DNA from: Gammaproteobacteria bacterium
GTDB taxonomy: Bacteria; Pseudomonadota; Gammaproteobacteria; GCA-001735895
Assembly (NCBI GenBank): GCA_030595795.1
Contig: JAUVCH010000028.1
Coordinates: forward strand, 1-38,234
Direction of reading: 5' to 3'
DNA length: 38,234 nt
Every line of letters starts with the position of its first letter. Positions within the stretch are counted from its first letter, which is position 1. Both the position numbers and the translations under genes were made by a program. The notes beneath the pieces were generated by a model that saw only the letters and a list, made by a program, of their open reading frames with translations, made no database searches and was not told the origin of the DNA. Below, one piece after another: positions 25,719-34,059 of this stretch.

Positions 25719-26579
25719 TCACGCCTGTGTTAACAATATAATGGCACCAACGGCGAATCCCATGGCAGTGACTTTTCGTCCGCTTAATCTTTCCATTTTC
25801 AGGACTAAAGCGACTAGCAACGCCATTAGAAAGCTGAGATTAGCAATGGTAATGACGACACTAGCTTCGCCGTAGCTTAAAGCAGTTACCAGGCTCTTAA
25901 CAATTCCGTAAACCAGGCAGCCGGAGACCAAAGAATAGATGATTTTCTTTCGGGTGATAGCGTAACGATGTTCAATAAAGTAAGCATACATTATCCCTGA
26001 GACAATCCAGCTAAGCGCTGACAATAGCATTAAGGCATCGGCATCGATGCCTTGTGAAAGGCCTGCCTTGGTAACGACACCATACACAGCGCGTAATAAA
26101 GCACCGCTGATGACCAATGTTAGACCTAGTTTGAGAGACTCAATCTGTCCGGTGGAATGCTGGTGGCGATATAACAGTAGCACGGCCACGACGCCACAAA
26201 ATACACCGGCGGACTTCATTACTGAAAGCGATTCACCGAGAAATACGATCGATAGAATGACGACCAAAATCGTATTCAAGCGATAAATTGTCGAACCCAG
26301 GCTGACTTCCATATGTCGCAGGGACTCGAGTAAGAATATATTGGCGAAAGCGACGACAAGGCCTGCGATCAGTCCATACCACCAGGTCTCGGTAGTAAAG
26401 CTAATACCATCTCCCAGTATCGTCGTGTCAGCCAGTAACAGCAGACTCCAGATCACACCTACGCCGCTGATCATCATGCCTCGCGAGCGTTGTTCGGCAC
26501 TATAACGTTTGAATACTATTTCATTTAACCCGGCAAATGTCAGGCTTAAAATAGCGAATGTTAGTGCTAAATCTAACAA
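25719..26579 (-). CDS. EamA/DMT-family membrane transporter
   Basis: 286 residues with about ten hydrophobic spans in two repeats, the EamA (drug/metabolite transporter) layout. Typical features are the segment SLGSTIYRLNTILVVILSIVFLGE at the end of the first repeat and ALSYGEASVVITIANLSFLMALLVAL in the second. The transported compound cannot be told from sequence. It is convergent with the malonyl-CoA decarboxylase gene, with 32 nt between the stops. Confidence 0.85.
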   Translation of the reverse strand: MLDLALTFAILSLTFAGLNEIVFKRYSAEQRSRGMMISGVGVIWSLLLLADTTILGDGISFTTETWWYGLIAGLVVAFANIFLLESLRHMEVSLGSTIYRLNTILVVILSIVFLGESLSVMKSAGVFCGVVAVLLLYRHQHSTGQIESLKLGLTLVISGALLRAVYGVVTKAGLSQGIDADALMLLSALSWIVSGIMYAYFIEHRYAITRKKIIYSLVSGCLVYGIVKSLVTALSYGEASVVITIANLSFLMALLVALVLKMERLSGRKVTAMGFAVGAIILLTQA

Positions 26580-26613
26580 TGAAAATGGTTGCTCATATTT
26601 ATAAAAAACACCA

Positions 26614-27798
26614 TCAGCCTGCCTGATTTTTCAAGATATAATGATGGAACTGACGGCACTGATCAGCATTTACCATATTCCCGTAGCGCTTCTCTGAATC
26701 AACCACCATATTCTTGCCGATATCAAGTTTCCCCGTTTCGATTGCAAACCGTGCATAAAATAGAGTTTTTGATAAATCAGCCAGTACAAACTGCGGACTA
26801 ATCGAATGGCATTTATCGATATAGGCAAACGCCCTACCGTGTCGTTTATCCTGATCTAACAAATGAATAATCAGTCGACCAATGCATAGCTGGGTTCGTG
26901 ACGCCCCCCATTCTTCCACTCGCTTATATACGTTTTCCAGTTCCATTATCGGTGTATCTAAATCGTATCTCGACAACAGCAGGTTAATAGCCTCGGCATC
27001 ACGATGGGTCTTAACGCATTGATAAACCTTCCCCATGAATTTATCGGTGTCTAGTACCTGTTGCCGTTCGATTTGACGTTGTTCCGTTGCTACCTTACCC
27101 CTGAATGCCTCTGATCTCCTCTTGCCATGTTTTTGTTCGACTTTCATGACTTCGATTTCCTGTTCGAGCTCTTCTCGAGTATCTTCTCTGCGCTCTTTCA
27201 ACCAGAGGAATCCGTATAGATAACCAGCCACACCGCCCGAGACATGAGCAACCACATTAATGCCGTGATAGTTTTCCTCGGTAACCATTTCCCAGGCATC
27301 GAGGCCGATATAAATTACGGCTAATACCCAAGCAGGTACATAGAAAATTTTCCAGACAACAACAAACCAACCGAATACTCTGATCCTGGCCTGCGGCATT
27401 AAAAATGCTGACAGCCCAATCATGCCGGTGACCACGCCAGAAAGACCCAGAGTCGGTAAAGGGTTAGCATTACCAATTAAAATAGAAAATGAGTAACTCA
27501 CCCCTACTACCAGAGAAATGAAGATCATTATCCAGATATAACGAATTTTGCTACCGATCAAAATTTCGAGGGCCGGAGCAAATGCCAGAAAAAACACCAA
27601 ATTCCCTAGCAGATGAAACCAGTCAGCATGTGCCAACGAAGCCGTAATCATCGCTATGGGGTTCCAGCTAGTCGGTTCGTACCAGAACTCCTCATTGAGA
27701 CCAGTAACGAATACCAACAAGCAAAGTAGGGATACGATATAGGTAACAATCGGCGGTTTGGCAAGTTTGAGAGCTGTACTATAGGGGACTATTAACAC
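26614..27798 (-). CDS. Rhomboid-family intramembrane serine protease with a long cytoplasmic C-terminal extension
   Basis: 394 residues. The rhomboid core occupies about 15-205 with the HxxHLxxN-type segment HADWFHLLGN (57-66), catalytic S120 in GLSG and catalytic H185 in NVVAHVSGGVAGYLYG. A charged, probably coiled-coil linker (about 205-255) leads to a helical-repeat-like C-terminal region of about 140 residues of unknown role. It differs from the rhombosortase above in size and motif context. The substrate is unknown. Confidence 0.87.
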   Translation of the reverse strand: MLIVPYSTALKLAKPPIVTYIVSLLCLLVFVTGLNEEFWYEPTSWNPIAMITASLAHADWFHLLGNLVFFLAFAPALEILIGSKIRYIWIMIFISLVVGVSYSFSILIGNANPLPTLGLSGVVTGMIGLSAFLMPQARIRVFGWFVVVWKIFYVPAWVLAVIYIGLDAWEMVTEENYHGINVVAHVSGGVAGYLYGFLWLKERREDTREELEQEIEVMKVEQKHGKRRSEAFRGKVATEQRQIERQQVLDTDKFMGKVYQCVKTHRDAEAINLLLSRYDLDTPIMELENVYKRVEEWGASRTQLCIGRLIIHLLDQDKRHGRAFAYIDKCHSISPQFVLADLSKTLFYARFAIETGKLDIGKNMVVDSEKRYGNMVNADQCRQFHHYILKNQAG

Positions 27799-27946
27799 GA
27801 TCCATGCCTGTCAAATTATTAAACTGTTGAGGTCGCAGGCTATCACAATCGATATCAAATCAAAATGGCCCCGCAGATGAGTCTGTGCAGGCGAGAGATT
27901 TGAGATATCATTCACGAGTCGCCCTCTTGTTAAACGTCTTTAACCT

Positions 27947-28780
27947 ATGCCTGCTTCAGAATTTCATATCGACATCAGTCAACCCGATTGTCAGGCCACG
28001 ACATTGCTAGCAGAATATTCTAGTTTATCGATAACTCAGATTAAGCAGGCCATGCAGAAAGGCGCTGTCTGGTTATCAAACGAACAGGGAACCAATCGTT
28101 TGCGGCGAGCTAAAAAGAAGTTGCCTGTCGGTGCTCAATTACATTTTTATTATAATCCAAAGGTCCTGGGGGCGAGTATTGAAGAACCTGTTTTAATTGC
28201 CGACGAAGGCGACTATAGCGTCTGGATCAAACCCAGAGGCGTATTTTCCCAGGGTTCCAAATGGGGTGATCACTGTACGATTATGCGCTGGATTGAGACC
28301 AACGATAGGCAGCATCGACCTGCTTTCTCTATTCATCGTTTGGACAGAGCCGCGACAGGACTCATGCTTATTGGCCACGGAAAAAATACGACAAAGCAAT
28401 TATCAGAATTATTCGCAAAAAAATTAATTCACAAGGTATATCAGGCTGTTGTAATTGGTCGTTTTAGTCAACCAGGCGAAATCCTTACTTACAACAAAGA
28501 TATTGATGGCCGTAAATCAGTCACTCACGCTCGCTTGCTTGAGTACAATCAGCGAATGGATCACTCGTTGGTCGAAGTTATCATTGAAACCGGGCGTAAG
28601 CACCAAATTCGAAGACACTTAAGCGAAGCAGGTTTCGCAGTTCTTGGAGATCGACTTTACAACGGTGGCGACGAGCAAGATTTGCAACTGGCGGCTGTAT
28701 CCCTGGCTTTTAGATGCCCTGTTAATGACGAAGATAAATCGTTTCATTTACCCGACTCGTTCAGGCCTTCTCTCAGTTAA
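27947..28780 (+). CDS. RluA-family RNA pseudouridine synthase
   Basis: 277 residues. The catalytic motif is HRLDRAATG with the aspartate at D133. An N-terminal S4-like part (about 15-70) and the C-terminal HQIRRHLSEAGFAVLGDRLY motif complete the RluA family picture. These enzymes isomerise uridine in rRNA or tRNA; I cannot tell which site this one modifies. It is convergent with the arginine kinase gene, 13 nt away. Confidence 0.9.
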   Translation: MPASEFHIDISQPDCQATTLLAEYSSLSITQIKQAMQKGAVWLSNEQGTNRLRRAKKKLPVGAQLHFYYNPKVLGASIEEPVLIADEGDYSVWIKPRGVFSQGSKWGDHCTIMRWIETNDRQHRPAFSIHRLDRAATGLMLIGHGKNTTKQLSELFAKKLIHKVYQAVVIGRFSQPGEILTYNKDIDGRKSVTHARLLEYNQRMDHSLVEVIIETGRKHQIRRHLSEAGFAVLGDRLYNGGDEQDLQLAAVSLAFRCPVNDEDKSFHLPDSFRPSLS

Positions 28781-28793
28781 AGTTGTAGCTCGC

Positions 28794-29834
28794 TTAAAGT
28801 GTTTGTTCGATTTTAATCAATACGACGATACCATCGTACATATCCTGTACGCATTCGACTTCGGTAACGCCCAGGCGTCTGCGGTTACTGACATCGAATA
28901 TGCTGCCTTCGCTGGCAGTATGTTCCCCATGCATCCCTCTCACCTGTAAATGATATTCGTCAGCAATACTGGTTAGCTGGGCCATATCGGTCGCAAGCTT
29001 AGGTAAGTTAATGTGTACGCTGGCTCGCATAGCTGTACCGAGATTAGTTGGGCAGCTGGTGATATATCCCAGATGATGGTTACGGGAAAACTCTAACTCG
29101 CGCCCAATCTCCGCCACGGCCGCCGACAATCTCGTGAAAACCTGCTTGATATCACCGCCGATTTGCATGGAAATAACCCGAAGATGATCCTCTTCATTTA
29201 CCCATGCGCTGAAAGTCCTGTCATTGTTGTGAAAAATTCCCCGGCTTTCTGGCCAGTCTCGATTAAGCCCTGCCGCCTGCAAAAAACGATCACCTGCCTT
29301 GAATAATATGTGATCACTGATTAATCGAGCGCGATCAGCCTCGCTCATGGTCTTAAGTGGATAATATCTACCGGCGAGGTCTCCGACTAATTTTTCGAGT
29401 GCTGAAACCACCCTTTGTTCGACCAACTTACGATGCTCAGTAGAAATTGTAGTACCCAGTGGTAAGCCATGTAAATTCCGCGCGACCCGAATCCGGGTTG
29501 ATATTATATAGTGGCCTTCGGGATCAGGATTAGCAGCGTTCAGATCCTCGGGGTTAAGATTGCTGATATGTAGCCTGTCTTTGCCATACCCATGATAGTC
29601 CTCGATTATCGGATCAAAAAGCGGTGCGAAGGTTGCATATGACGCTTCGTCTCCGGCGTAAATACCGATGCCACTGTCAGGGTTAACGACGCCTGAGTTA
29701 ATCGCCTGCTGCAAACTAAATCCGTTATTAGTTCGTTTGTCCTTGAGATGTTCAAATAAAACCTTAGTTAGGTATTTACTGACAAGAGAATGACAGTCCT
29801 GCGAGAAATCGGAATATTGATCGGAGATGTTCAT
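28794..29834 (-). CDS. Arginine kinase (phosphagen kinase), full length
   Basis: 346 residues with both the N-terminal helical and C-terminal catalytic domains of animal-type arginine kinases. The guanidino-specificity loop is DSGIGIYAGD (53-62), followed by APLFDPIIEDYHG (70-82). The nucleotide site STRIRVARN, WVNEEDHLR (catalytic Glu at 215), the active-site C261 in CPTNLGT, and GEHTASEG with E304 in the flexible loop are all present. The enzyme stores ATP energy as phosphoarginine. McsB-type protein arginine kinases lack the N-terminal domain, so they are excluded. Such enzymes are rare in bacteria and are usually explained by transfer. Confidence 0.94.
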   Translation of the reverse strand: MNISDQYSDFSQDCHSLVSKYLTKVLFEHLKDKRTNNGFSLQQAINSGVVNPDSGIGIYAGDEASYATFAPLFDPIIEDYHGYGKDRLHISNLNPEDLNAANPDPEGHYIISTRIRVARNLHGLPLGTTISTEHRKLVEQRVVSALEKLVGDLAGRYYPLKTMSEADRARLISDHILFKAGDRFLQAAGLNRDWPESRGIFHNNDRTFSAWVNEEDHLRVISMQIGGDIKQVFTRLSAAVAEIGRELEFSRNHHLGYITSCPTNLGTAMRASVHINLPKLATDMAQLTSIADEYHLQVRGMHGEHTASEGSIFDVSNRRRLGVTEVECVQDMYDGIVVLIKIEQTL

Positions 29835-30007
29835 TTCATAAAGCCAGTTTAATCTGATAAGTTATGGAGACCGTACCAGAGTCAGGTATATTATCCCAAT
29901 CTGGCTCAGTATTTTTCCAAATGTGGTTCTATTCTGAACCGCTCGCTTTCTGATCTACTTCGCGGTCATTTTGTTCTCTTATTCTTTATAATTTTCGAGG
30001 CACTTTT

Positions 30008-30865
30008 ATGTCCATTGCATACCTGAACGGCTCTTATATGCCACTTGAGGAAGCACGCATTTCTCCATTAGATCGTGGATTCTTATTCGGCGATGGCATA
30101 TACGAGGTCATTCCCTCTTACGGCGGAAGAATGGTCGGTTTCGGACCACATATCTCGCGTATGAACGATGGTTTAGGCGCTATCGGCATCAACCACAAGT
30201 GGAGCGAAGAGCAATGGCGTGAGCTTTGCACCAGCCTCTGTGAAAAAAATGGCGGTGGTAACCTGGGGTTTTATCTCCACGTCACTCGTGGTGCCGATAC
30301 CAAGCGAAACCACGCCTATCCTGAAGGTATAGAGCCAACCGTATTTGCTTTTGCTTTCGAAATTCCAGCACCGCCGGTAGCCGATCGGAATGTAGTCAAG
30401 CCATACACCTGCTCAACCGGCGAAGATTTACGATGGGATCGTTGCAATATCAAGTCGATCTCACTACTAGGCAATGTCCTCCATTATCAACAGGGCCATG
30501 TGAAAGGCGACGGCGAAATACTGCTATACAACGGTAGAAACGAGTTAACCGAGTGCGGTGCCTGTAACGCCTATATTGTTAAGAACGGCGTCGTTGCAAC
30601 ACCGCCACTGGATAATCAAATCCTGCCCGGTATTACCCGGCAACTGGTGTTAAAAGTATTACGCGAAGACGGTTCGATTCCGTTTGAAGAACGCGTAATC
30701 ACGATGGACGAAGTCTGGGATGCCGATGAGATCTGGATTTCGAGTTCCAGTAAGGAAATTGCACCCGTTGTTAAGCTCGATGGCAAACCAGTCGGCGACG
30801 GTAAGGTAGGCGAGGTCTGGGAAGCAGCGGCGAAGTTATATCAGGCAGGGAAGTTCGACTTCTAG
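30008..30865 (+). CDS. D-amino-acid (D-alanine) aminotransferase, class IV PLP enzyme
   Basis: 285 residues, fold type IV aminotransferase. The N-terminal ISPLDRGFLFGDGIYEV and the PLP lysine K149 in CNIKSISLLGNVL are clear. The segment HVTRGADTKRNHAYPE resembles bacterial D-alanine transaminases more than branched-chain enzymes, which favours a role in D-amino acid supply for cell wall synthesis. Branched-chain or aminodeoxychorismate lyase activity cannot be excluded from sequence alone. A strong terminator follows. Confidence 0.85.
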   Translation: MSIAYLNGSYMPLEEARISPLDRGFLFGDGIYEVIPSYGGRMVGFGPHISRMNDGLGAIGINHKWSEEQWRELCTSLCEKNGGGNLGFYLHVTRGADTKRNHAYPEGIEPTVFAFAFEIPAPPVADRNVVKPYTCSTGEDLRWDRCNIKSISLLGNVLHYQQGHVKGDGEILLYNGRNELTECGACNAYIVKNGVVATPPLDNQILPGITRQLVLKVLREDGSIPFEERVITMDEVWDADEIWISSSSKEIAPVVKLDGKPVGDGKVGEVWEAAAKLYQAGKFDF

Positions 30866-30900
30866 GCTTTGTAGGAAATCTGTAGAAAATTTGTTAAATT

Positions 30901-30930
30901 AAAAAGCCCCGGTATGTTCGGGGCTTTTTT
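30901..30930. terminator. Bidirectional rho-independent terminator
   Basis: A perfect 11-bp stem, AAAAAGCCCCG pairing with CGGGGCTTTTT, encloses the 7-nt loop GTATGTT and is followed by a run of T. Because A residues flank the left arm, it also gives a T tract on the minus strand. It lies between the converging aminotransferase and the small minus-strand gene, so it can serve both. Confidence 0.95.
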
Positions 30931-30944
30931 ATGCCTGTATAATT

Positions 30945-31289
30945 TTACGAAATCCAGCCTACTCTGGCGCCAGGCTTCATATCCTGTTTTTCCATTAACA
31001 GTACATTCGGTACGCGCAATAATTCAGCCATTTCGTTGTATTCCTCGATTAATTCACCAGCCTTACGGTGTAAGCCTGCCATATAATCAATCGGGCTGCG
31101 TAATTCCCAGTGTTCCGGCGCCCATAACAACCGACCTTCACTTTGTTCCTGTTTCAAATAACCGGGTGATGCCCAAACTTCGCCTGCTTCGTCAGAATTG
31201 TGGTAAAACCACTGATTATCGGCTTCAGCCTGTTCGAATAGAGGTTGCAGACTCATGATAATGGCCTGCGATTGAATATTACTACTCAT
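30945..31289 (-). CDS. Conserved-looking protein of unknown function
   Basis: 114 residues from an ATG with a good ribosome-binding sequence (AGGGG, 7 nt upstream); a longer TTG-started version is less likely. I do not recognise the family. The sequence is soluble with no signal peptide or membrane span and has tryptophan- and proline-containing segments (WFYHNSDEAGEVWASPGYL and LLWAPEHWEL). It ends next to the bidirectional terminator, 15 nt away, and is divergent from guaC. Confidence 0.75.
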   Translation of the reverse strand: MSSNIQSQAIIMSLQPLFEQAEADNQWFYHNSDEAGEVWASPGYLKQEQSEGRLLWAPEHWELRSPIDYMAGLHRKAGELIEEYNEMAELLRVPNVLLMEKQDMKPGARVGWIS

Positions 31290-31425
31290 CGGATACCCCT
31301 GTGGCCCAAGTGGATGAGTGACTGATTTTACGCTCAAAAGACTCGCATGGGAAACGACTATTATCCAAATTGAACCAGTAATAGAATCATGCTAACGTCC
31401 TCTTGCCGTAATTTCCGGGTATACC

Positions 31426-32538
31426 ATGAGAATCGAAGACGATAGTAAGCTCGATTATAAAGATGTATTAATCCGTCCCAAACGCAGTACCCTGGGTAGC
31501 CGCAAGGACGTTGATTTATATCGTAATTTCAGTTTTCGAAACTACGAATCAAGCGAGGCTGAACCACATTATCGAGGAATACCAATCATGGCTTCCAATA
31601 TGGACGGTGTCGGTACTTTCACAATGGCCGATAAACTGGCCAACTTAGGCTTGTTTACCTGTCTGGTTAAAAACTATTCTGCCGAAGAGCTGATAGACTT
31701 TTTCAATGCCGGTCAGCCAGGACGCACCGAAAATGTCGCCTATTCGACCGGCATCACCGAACAGGATTTCGAAAAATTCAAACAGGTATACAAGGCTACC
31801 CAACAACGCCTGAAGTATGTCTGCGTCGATGTCGCTAACGGTTACTCGGAACGTTTTTCCATGTTTATAAAACAGATGCGGGATACCTTCCCAGGCATCG
31901 TCATTATCGCCGGTAATGTCGTTACCGGGGAAATGACCGAAGAGCTCATTCTCAGCGGTGCCGATATCGTTAAGGTCGGTATCGGACCCGGTAGTGTCTG
32001 TACCACGCGTATTCAAACCGGTGTCGGTTTCCCGCAGTTATCTGCAGTCATCGAATGCGCCGATTCCGCTCACGGTCTCGGCGGACATATCATCGCCGAT
32101 GGTGGCTGTACCTGTCCCGGTGATCTTGCCAAAGCCTTTGCTGCTGGCGCCGATTACGTCATGTTAGGCGGAATGCTCGCTGGTCACGATGAAGGTGGTG
32201 GCGAAGTCATCACCCGATACTACAAATCTGGCGAAGTGACAAAAACCGACAATAACTGGGAAGACATCATCGAAGAACGCAAATATGTCCAGTTCTACGG
32301 CATGAGTTCCCGCGCGGCCAACGATAAGCATTTCGGTGGGCTGAAAGAATATCGATCATCAGAAGGTCGAGATATTTTGGTCCCCTACCGCGGCGAGATC
32401 AACCATACCATCCAGGATTTGCTCGGTGGCATTCGAAGTACCTGTACCTATGCAGGTGCCAAGAAGCTTAAATGGCTGAGTAAGTGCACGACCTTCGTTA
32501 AGACGAGTCAGCAGTTTAATTCGATTTTTTCTGGTTGA
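31426..32538 (+). CDS. guaC: GMP reductase
   Basis: 370 residues of the IMPDH/GMPR family. The catalytic cysteine is C192 in VGIGPGSVCTTR, and the phosphate-binding ADGGCTCPGDLAKAF loop follows. No CBS domain pair is inserted, and the N-terminus (LDYKDVLIRPKRS) and IPIMASNMDGVGTF match GuaC rather than GuaB. It reduces GMP to IMP with NADPH in purine salvage. It is the last clear housekeeping gene before the AT-rich island. Confidence 0.93.
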   Translation: MRIEDDSKLDYKDVLIRPKRSTLGSRKDVDLYRNFSFRNYESSEAEPHYRGIPIMASNMDGVGTFTMADKLANLGLFTCLVKNYSAEELIDFFNAGQPGRTENVAYSTGITEQDFEKFKQVYKATQQRLKYVCVDVANGYSERFSMFIKQMRDTFPGIVIIAGNVVTGEMTEELILSGADIVKVGIGPGSVCTTRIQTGVGFPQLSAVIECADSAHGLGGHIIADGGCTCPGDLAKAFAAGADYVMLGGMLAGHDEGGGEVITRYYKSGEVTKTDNNWEDIIEERKYVQFYGMSSRAANDKHFGGLKEYRSSEGRDILVPYRGEINHTIQDLLGGIRSTCTYAGAKKLKWLSKCTTFVKTSQQFNSIFSG

Positions 32539-32629
32539 GGTTTCGGCGATTTAAATAGCAATGATTAGGAGAATATTGAGAACATACCGCAACAGTAAGT
32601 CAATATTCGTGTGTGTTACATGATCAGAT

Positions 32630-33113
32630 GTTAAATGAAATCAATACTGAAAAATAATGTCGTTAACGGATTACGCTAAAAGAGCAATTGCGAGCTGGAT
32701 GCTTGAGCGAGGCCATTCATTTTTGAAGTCGGCAATTTTGTTAAAAAGAGCTGAGGGGAGCAAAGATGTTGAGCTTTACAACGTCTGCCAAGGAATAGAG
32801 GTTACTTTAAAAGGCCTGCTACTATTATCTGAATACGATAAATTTAACCCCTTACTCAAAAGAACTTATGGGCATAGACTAGTAAAACTAGGCAATGCTG
32901 TTATTTCTGAATATGGCATAAAACCACTATCAGAGAAAGAAAGTGAAGAGCTTGTAAAACTGGATAATTATTATAGGAGGAATTATCTTCGCTACGCAGG
33001 TATCCATGATATTTTTTTGCCTTCAGGTAAACTCGAATATAATCATCTTCTCAAAAAATTAGTTGCAGCTTATCGAATGATAGATCGTGAGCTTAACAAA
33101 TAATGCATTTAAC
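32630..33113. repeat. 8-bp inverted repeat flanking the HEPN-like gene (integron-core-like)
   Basis: GTTAAATG at 32630-32637 lies 20 nt before the gene and its exact reverse complement CATTTAAC at 33106-33113 lies 3 nt after the stop. The 7-mers GTTAAAT and ATTTAAC fit the attC core consensus GTTRRRY/RYYYAAC, so the gene could be an old integron cassette. No integrase gene is visible and chance occurrence is possible, so this is a tentative call. Confidence 0.35.
32657..33103 (+). CDS. HEPN-like protein
   Basis: 148 residues, all helical in character. RYAGIH (R112 to H117) fits the Rx4-6H motif of HEPN nucleases, and the preceding helix with YNVCQGIEVTLKGLLLL matches the usual first half of the fold. 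HEPN proteins commonly act as RNases in toxin-antitoxin or defence systems. No MNT nucleotidyltransferase partner lies beside it, so it is a solitary HEPN or a non-toxic member. Codon use looks AT-richer than the genes to its left. Confidence 0.6.
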   Translation: MSLTDYAKRAIASWMLERGHSFLKSAILLKRAEGSKDVELYNVCQGIEVTLKGLLLLSEYDKFNPLLKRTYGHRLVKLGNAVISEYGIKPLSEKESEELVKLDNYYRRNYLRYAGIHDIFLPSGKLEYNHLLKKLVAAYRMIDRELNK

Positions 33114-33196
33114 AGATCCAACCAGAGGGGTGCCAAAACTACCGCTTCGCTCTGGCTTTGCTAACCCACGATTCTCTGGAGGCTAGCACTCCAGGG
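33106..33196 (+). other. Hairpin-rich intergenic segment, possible degenerate attC half-site
   Basis: After CATTTAAC there are two inverted repeats. CCAGAG (33122-33127) pairs with CTCTGG (33150-33155). CTGGAG (33176-33181) pairs with CTCCAG (33189-33194) around a 7-nt loop, extendable by one wobble and one GC pair. The first arrangement resembles the left half of an attC site, but the expected right-hand GTTRRRY is missing. The second has no T tract and so is not a clear terminator. Confidence 0.3.
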
Positions 33197-33223
33197 AATC
33201 ATCTTGTCTACGTGCAATTAATC

Positions 33224-33664
33224 ATGGAAATTCGGGCCATTGAGGAAAATGAGCTAGATCAACTTCTGGAGCTATACAAATATCTCCATGAACAGGATGA
33301 TCCAGTGCCAGACATGAAGGTTGTCCGAAAAGTCTGGAGTAAAATCCAAAACAATAATGACTCAATCTATTACGGTATTTATATCGATCACCAGCTAATT
33401 TGTTCCTGTTGCTTAGCGCTCATTGAAAATATGACTCGGGGTTGTCGTCCGTACGCTGTTATTGAAAATGTTGTAACCCACCAGGAATTTCGTCGGCAAG
33501 GCCATGGCCATCGTATCCTGGTGCATGCATTAGAATATGCCTGGTCAAAAAATTGCTATAAGGTTATGTTGCTAACTGGTCGTTTAAATGAAGAGACATT
33601 TAAGTTCTATGAGTCTGCTGGTTTTAACCGGCACGCAAAGCAAGCATTTATTGCCAGGCCGTGA
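33224..33664 (+). CDS. GNAT-family N-acetyltransferase
   Basis: 146 residues from MEIRAIEENEL, the natural start of the GNAT fold; an upstream extension runs into the hairpin region. The acetyl-CoA binding loop is visible in EFRRQGHGHRILVHALE, preceded by the beta4 strand AVIENVVTHQ. The C-terminal FYESAGFNRH is also typical. The acetylated substrate is unknown. No strong ribosome-binding site is seen. Confidence 0.85.
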   Translation: MEIRAIEENELDQLLELYKYLHEQDDPVPDMKVVRKVWSKIQNNNDSIYYGIYIDHQLICSCCLALIENMTRGCRPYAVIENVVTHQEFRRQGHGHRILVHALEYAWSKNCYKVMLLTGRLNEETFKFYESAGFNRHAKQAFIARP

Positions 33665-33712
33665 AGGTAAAGTGAGGTAAAAGGCTCTTGCCCTGAGGTA
33701 CTCTATACCTAC

Positions 33713-33758
33713 TGTAAACTACAGTTGACAGCATTCACTGTGTGAATTATAGTTAACA
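33713..33758 (+). promoter_or_regulatory. Promoter and repeated operator of the HI1419/HI1420-type module
   Basis: TTGACA (33725-33730) and TATAGT (33748-33753) are 17 nt apart, an almost perfect sigma70 promoter. The -10 box ends 6 nt before the toxin ATG, predicting a leaderless transcript. Two 18-nt direct repeats with 14 identities (33713-33730 and 33741-33758, all differences transitions) overlap it. Two 13-bp palindromes, CTGTAaacTACAG (33712-33724) and TTCACtgtGTGAA (33734-33746), lie in the same region. These are good candidates for antitoxin binding sites. Confidence 0.75.
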
Positions 33759-33759
33759 C

Positions 33760-34056
33760 ATGATGGAGGTTAGGAAAACTGCAATCTTCTCCAAGTGGTT
33801 TGATTCCCTAAAAGACAGGAAAGCCCGTGCCCGTATTCAGGCACGCGTTGACAGAGTTGAAATGGGTAATTTTGGAGATACAGCACCAGTTGGTGCAGGC
33901 GTGAGTGAGCTACGTATATTCTACGGACCAGGATATAGGGTTTACTATATCCAAAGAGGGAATACTGTAGTTCTTCTTCTATCAGGTGGTAATAAAAGCA
34001 CTCAACAAGCTGATATTACAAAAGCCAAAGATATTGCCAGGCAATTAGAGGACTAA
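33760..34056 (+). CDS. RelE/HigB-superfamily toxin, HI1419-like addiction module killer
   Basis: 98 residues of the small killer family in which the toxin precedes the antitoxin. Characteristic parts are FSKWFDSLKDRKARARIQARVDRVEMGNFGD, GVSELRIFYGPGYRVYY and LLLSGGNKSTQQADI. By family it is a ribosome-associated mRNA interferase. The ATG at 33760 is only 6 nt after the -10 box; a second ATG at 33763 is an alternative. The antitoxin gene follows after 3 nt. Confidence 0.87.
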   Translation: MMEVRKTAIFSKWFDSLKDRKARARIQARVDRVEMGNFGDTAPVGAGVSELRIFYGPGYRVYYIQRGNTVVLLLSGGNKSTQQADITKAKDIARQLED

Positions 34057-34059
34057 TCC

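Noticed and set aside
28794..29834. McsB-like protein arginine kinase instead of arginine kinase
   Set aside because: The gene encodes the complete N-terminal phosphagen-kinase domain with the DSGIGIYAGD specificity loop, which McsB lacks.
31426..32538. IMP dehydrogenase (guaB)
   Set aside because: No CBS domains are inserted, and the N-terminal and substrate-loop motifs match GMP reductase.
33174..33196. Rho-independent terminator after the HEPN-like gene
   Set aside because: The hairpin is good, but no T tract follows on either strand, and it lies just upstream of the next gene in the same direction.
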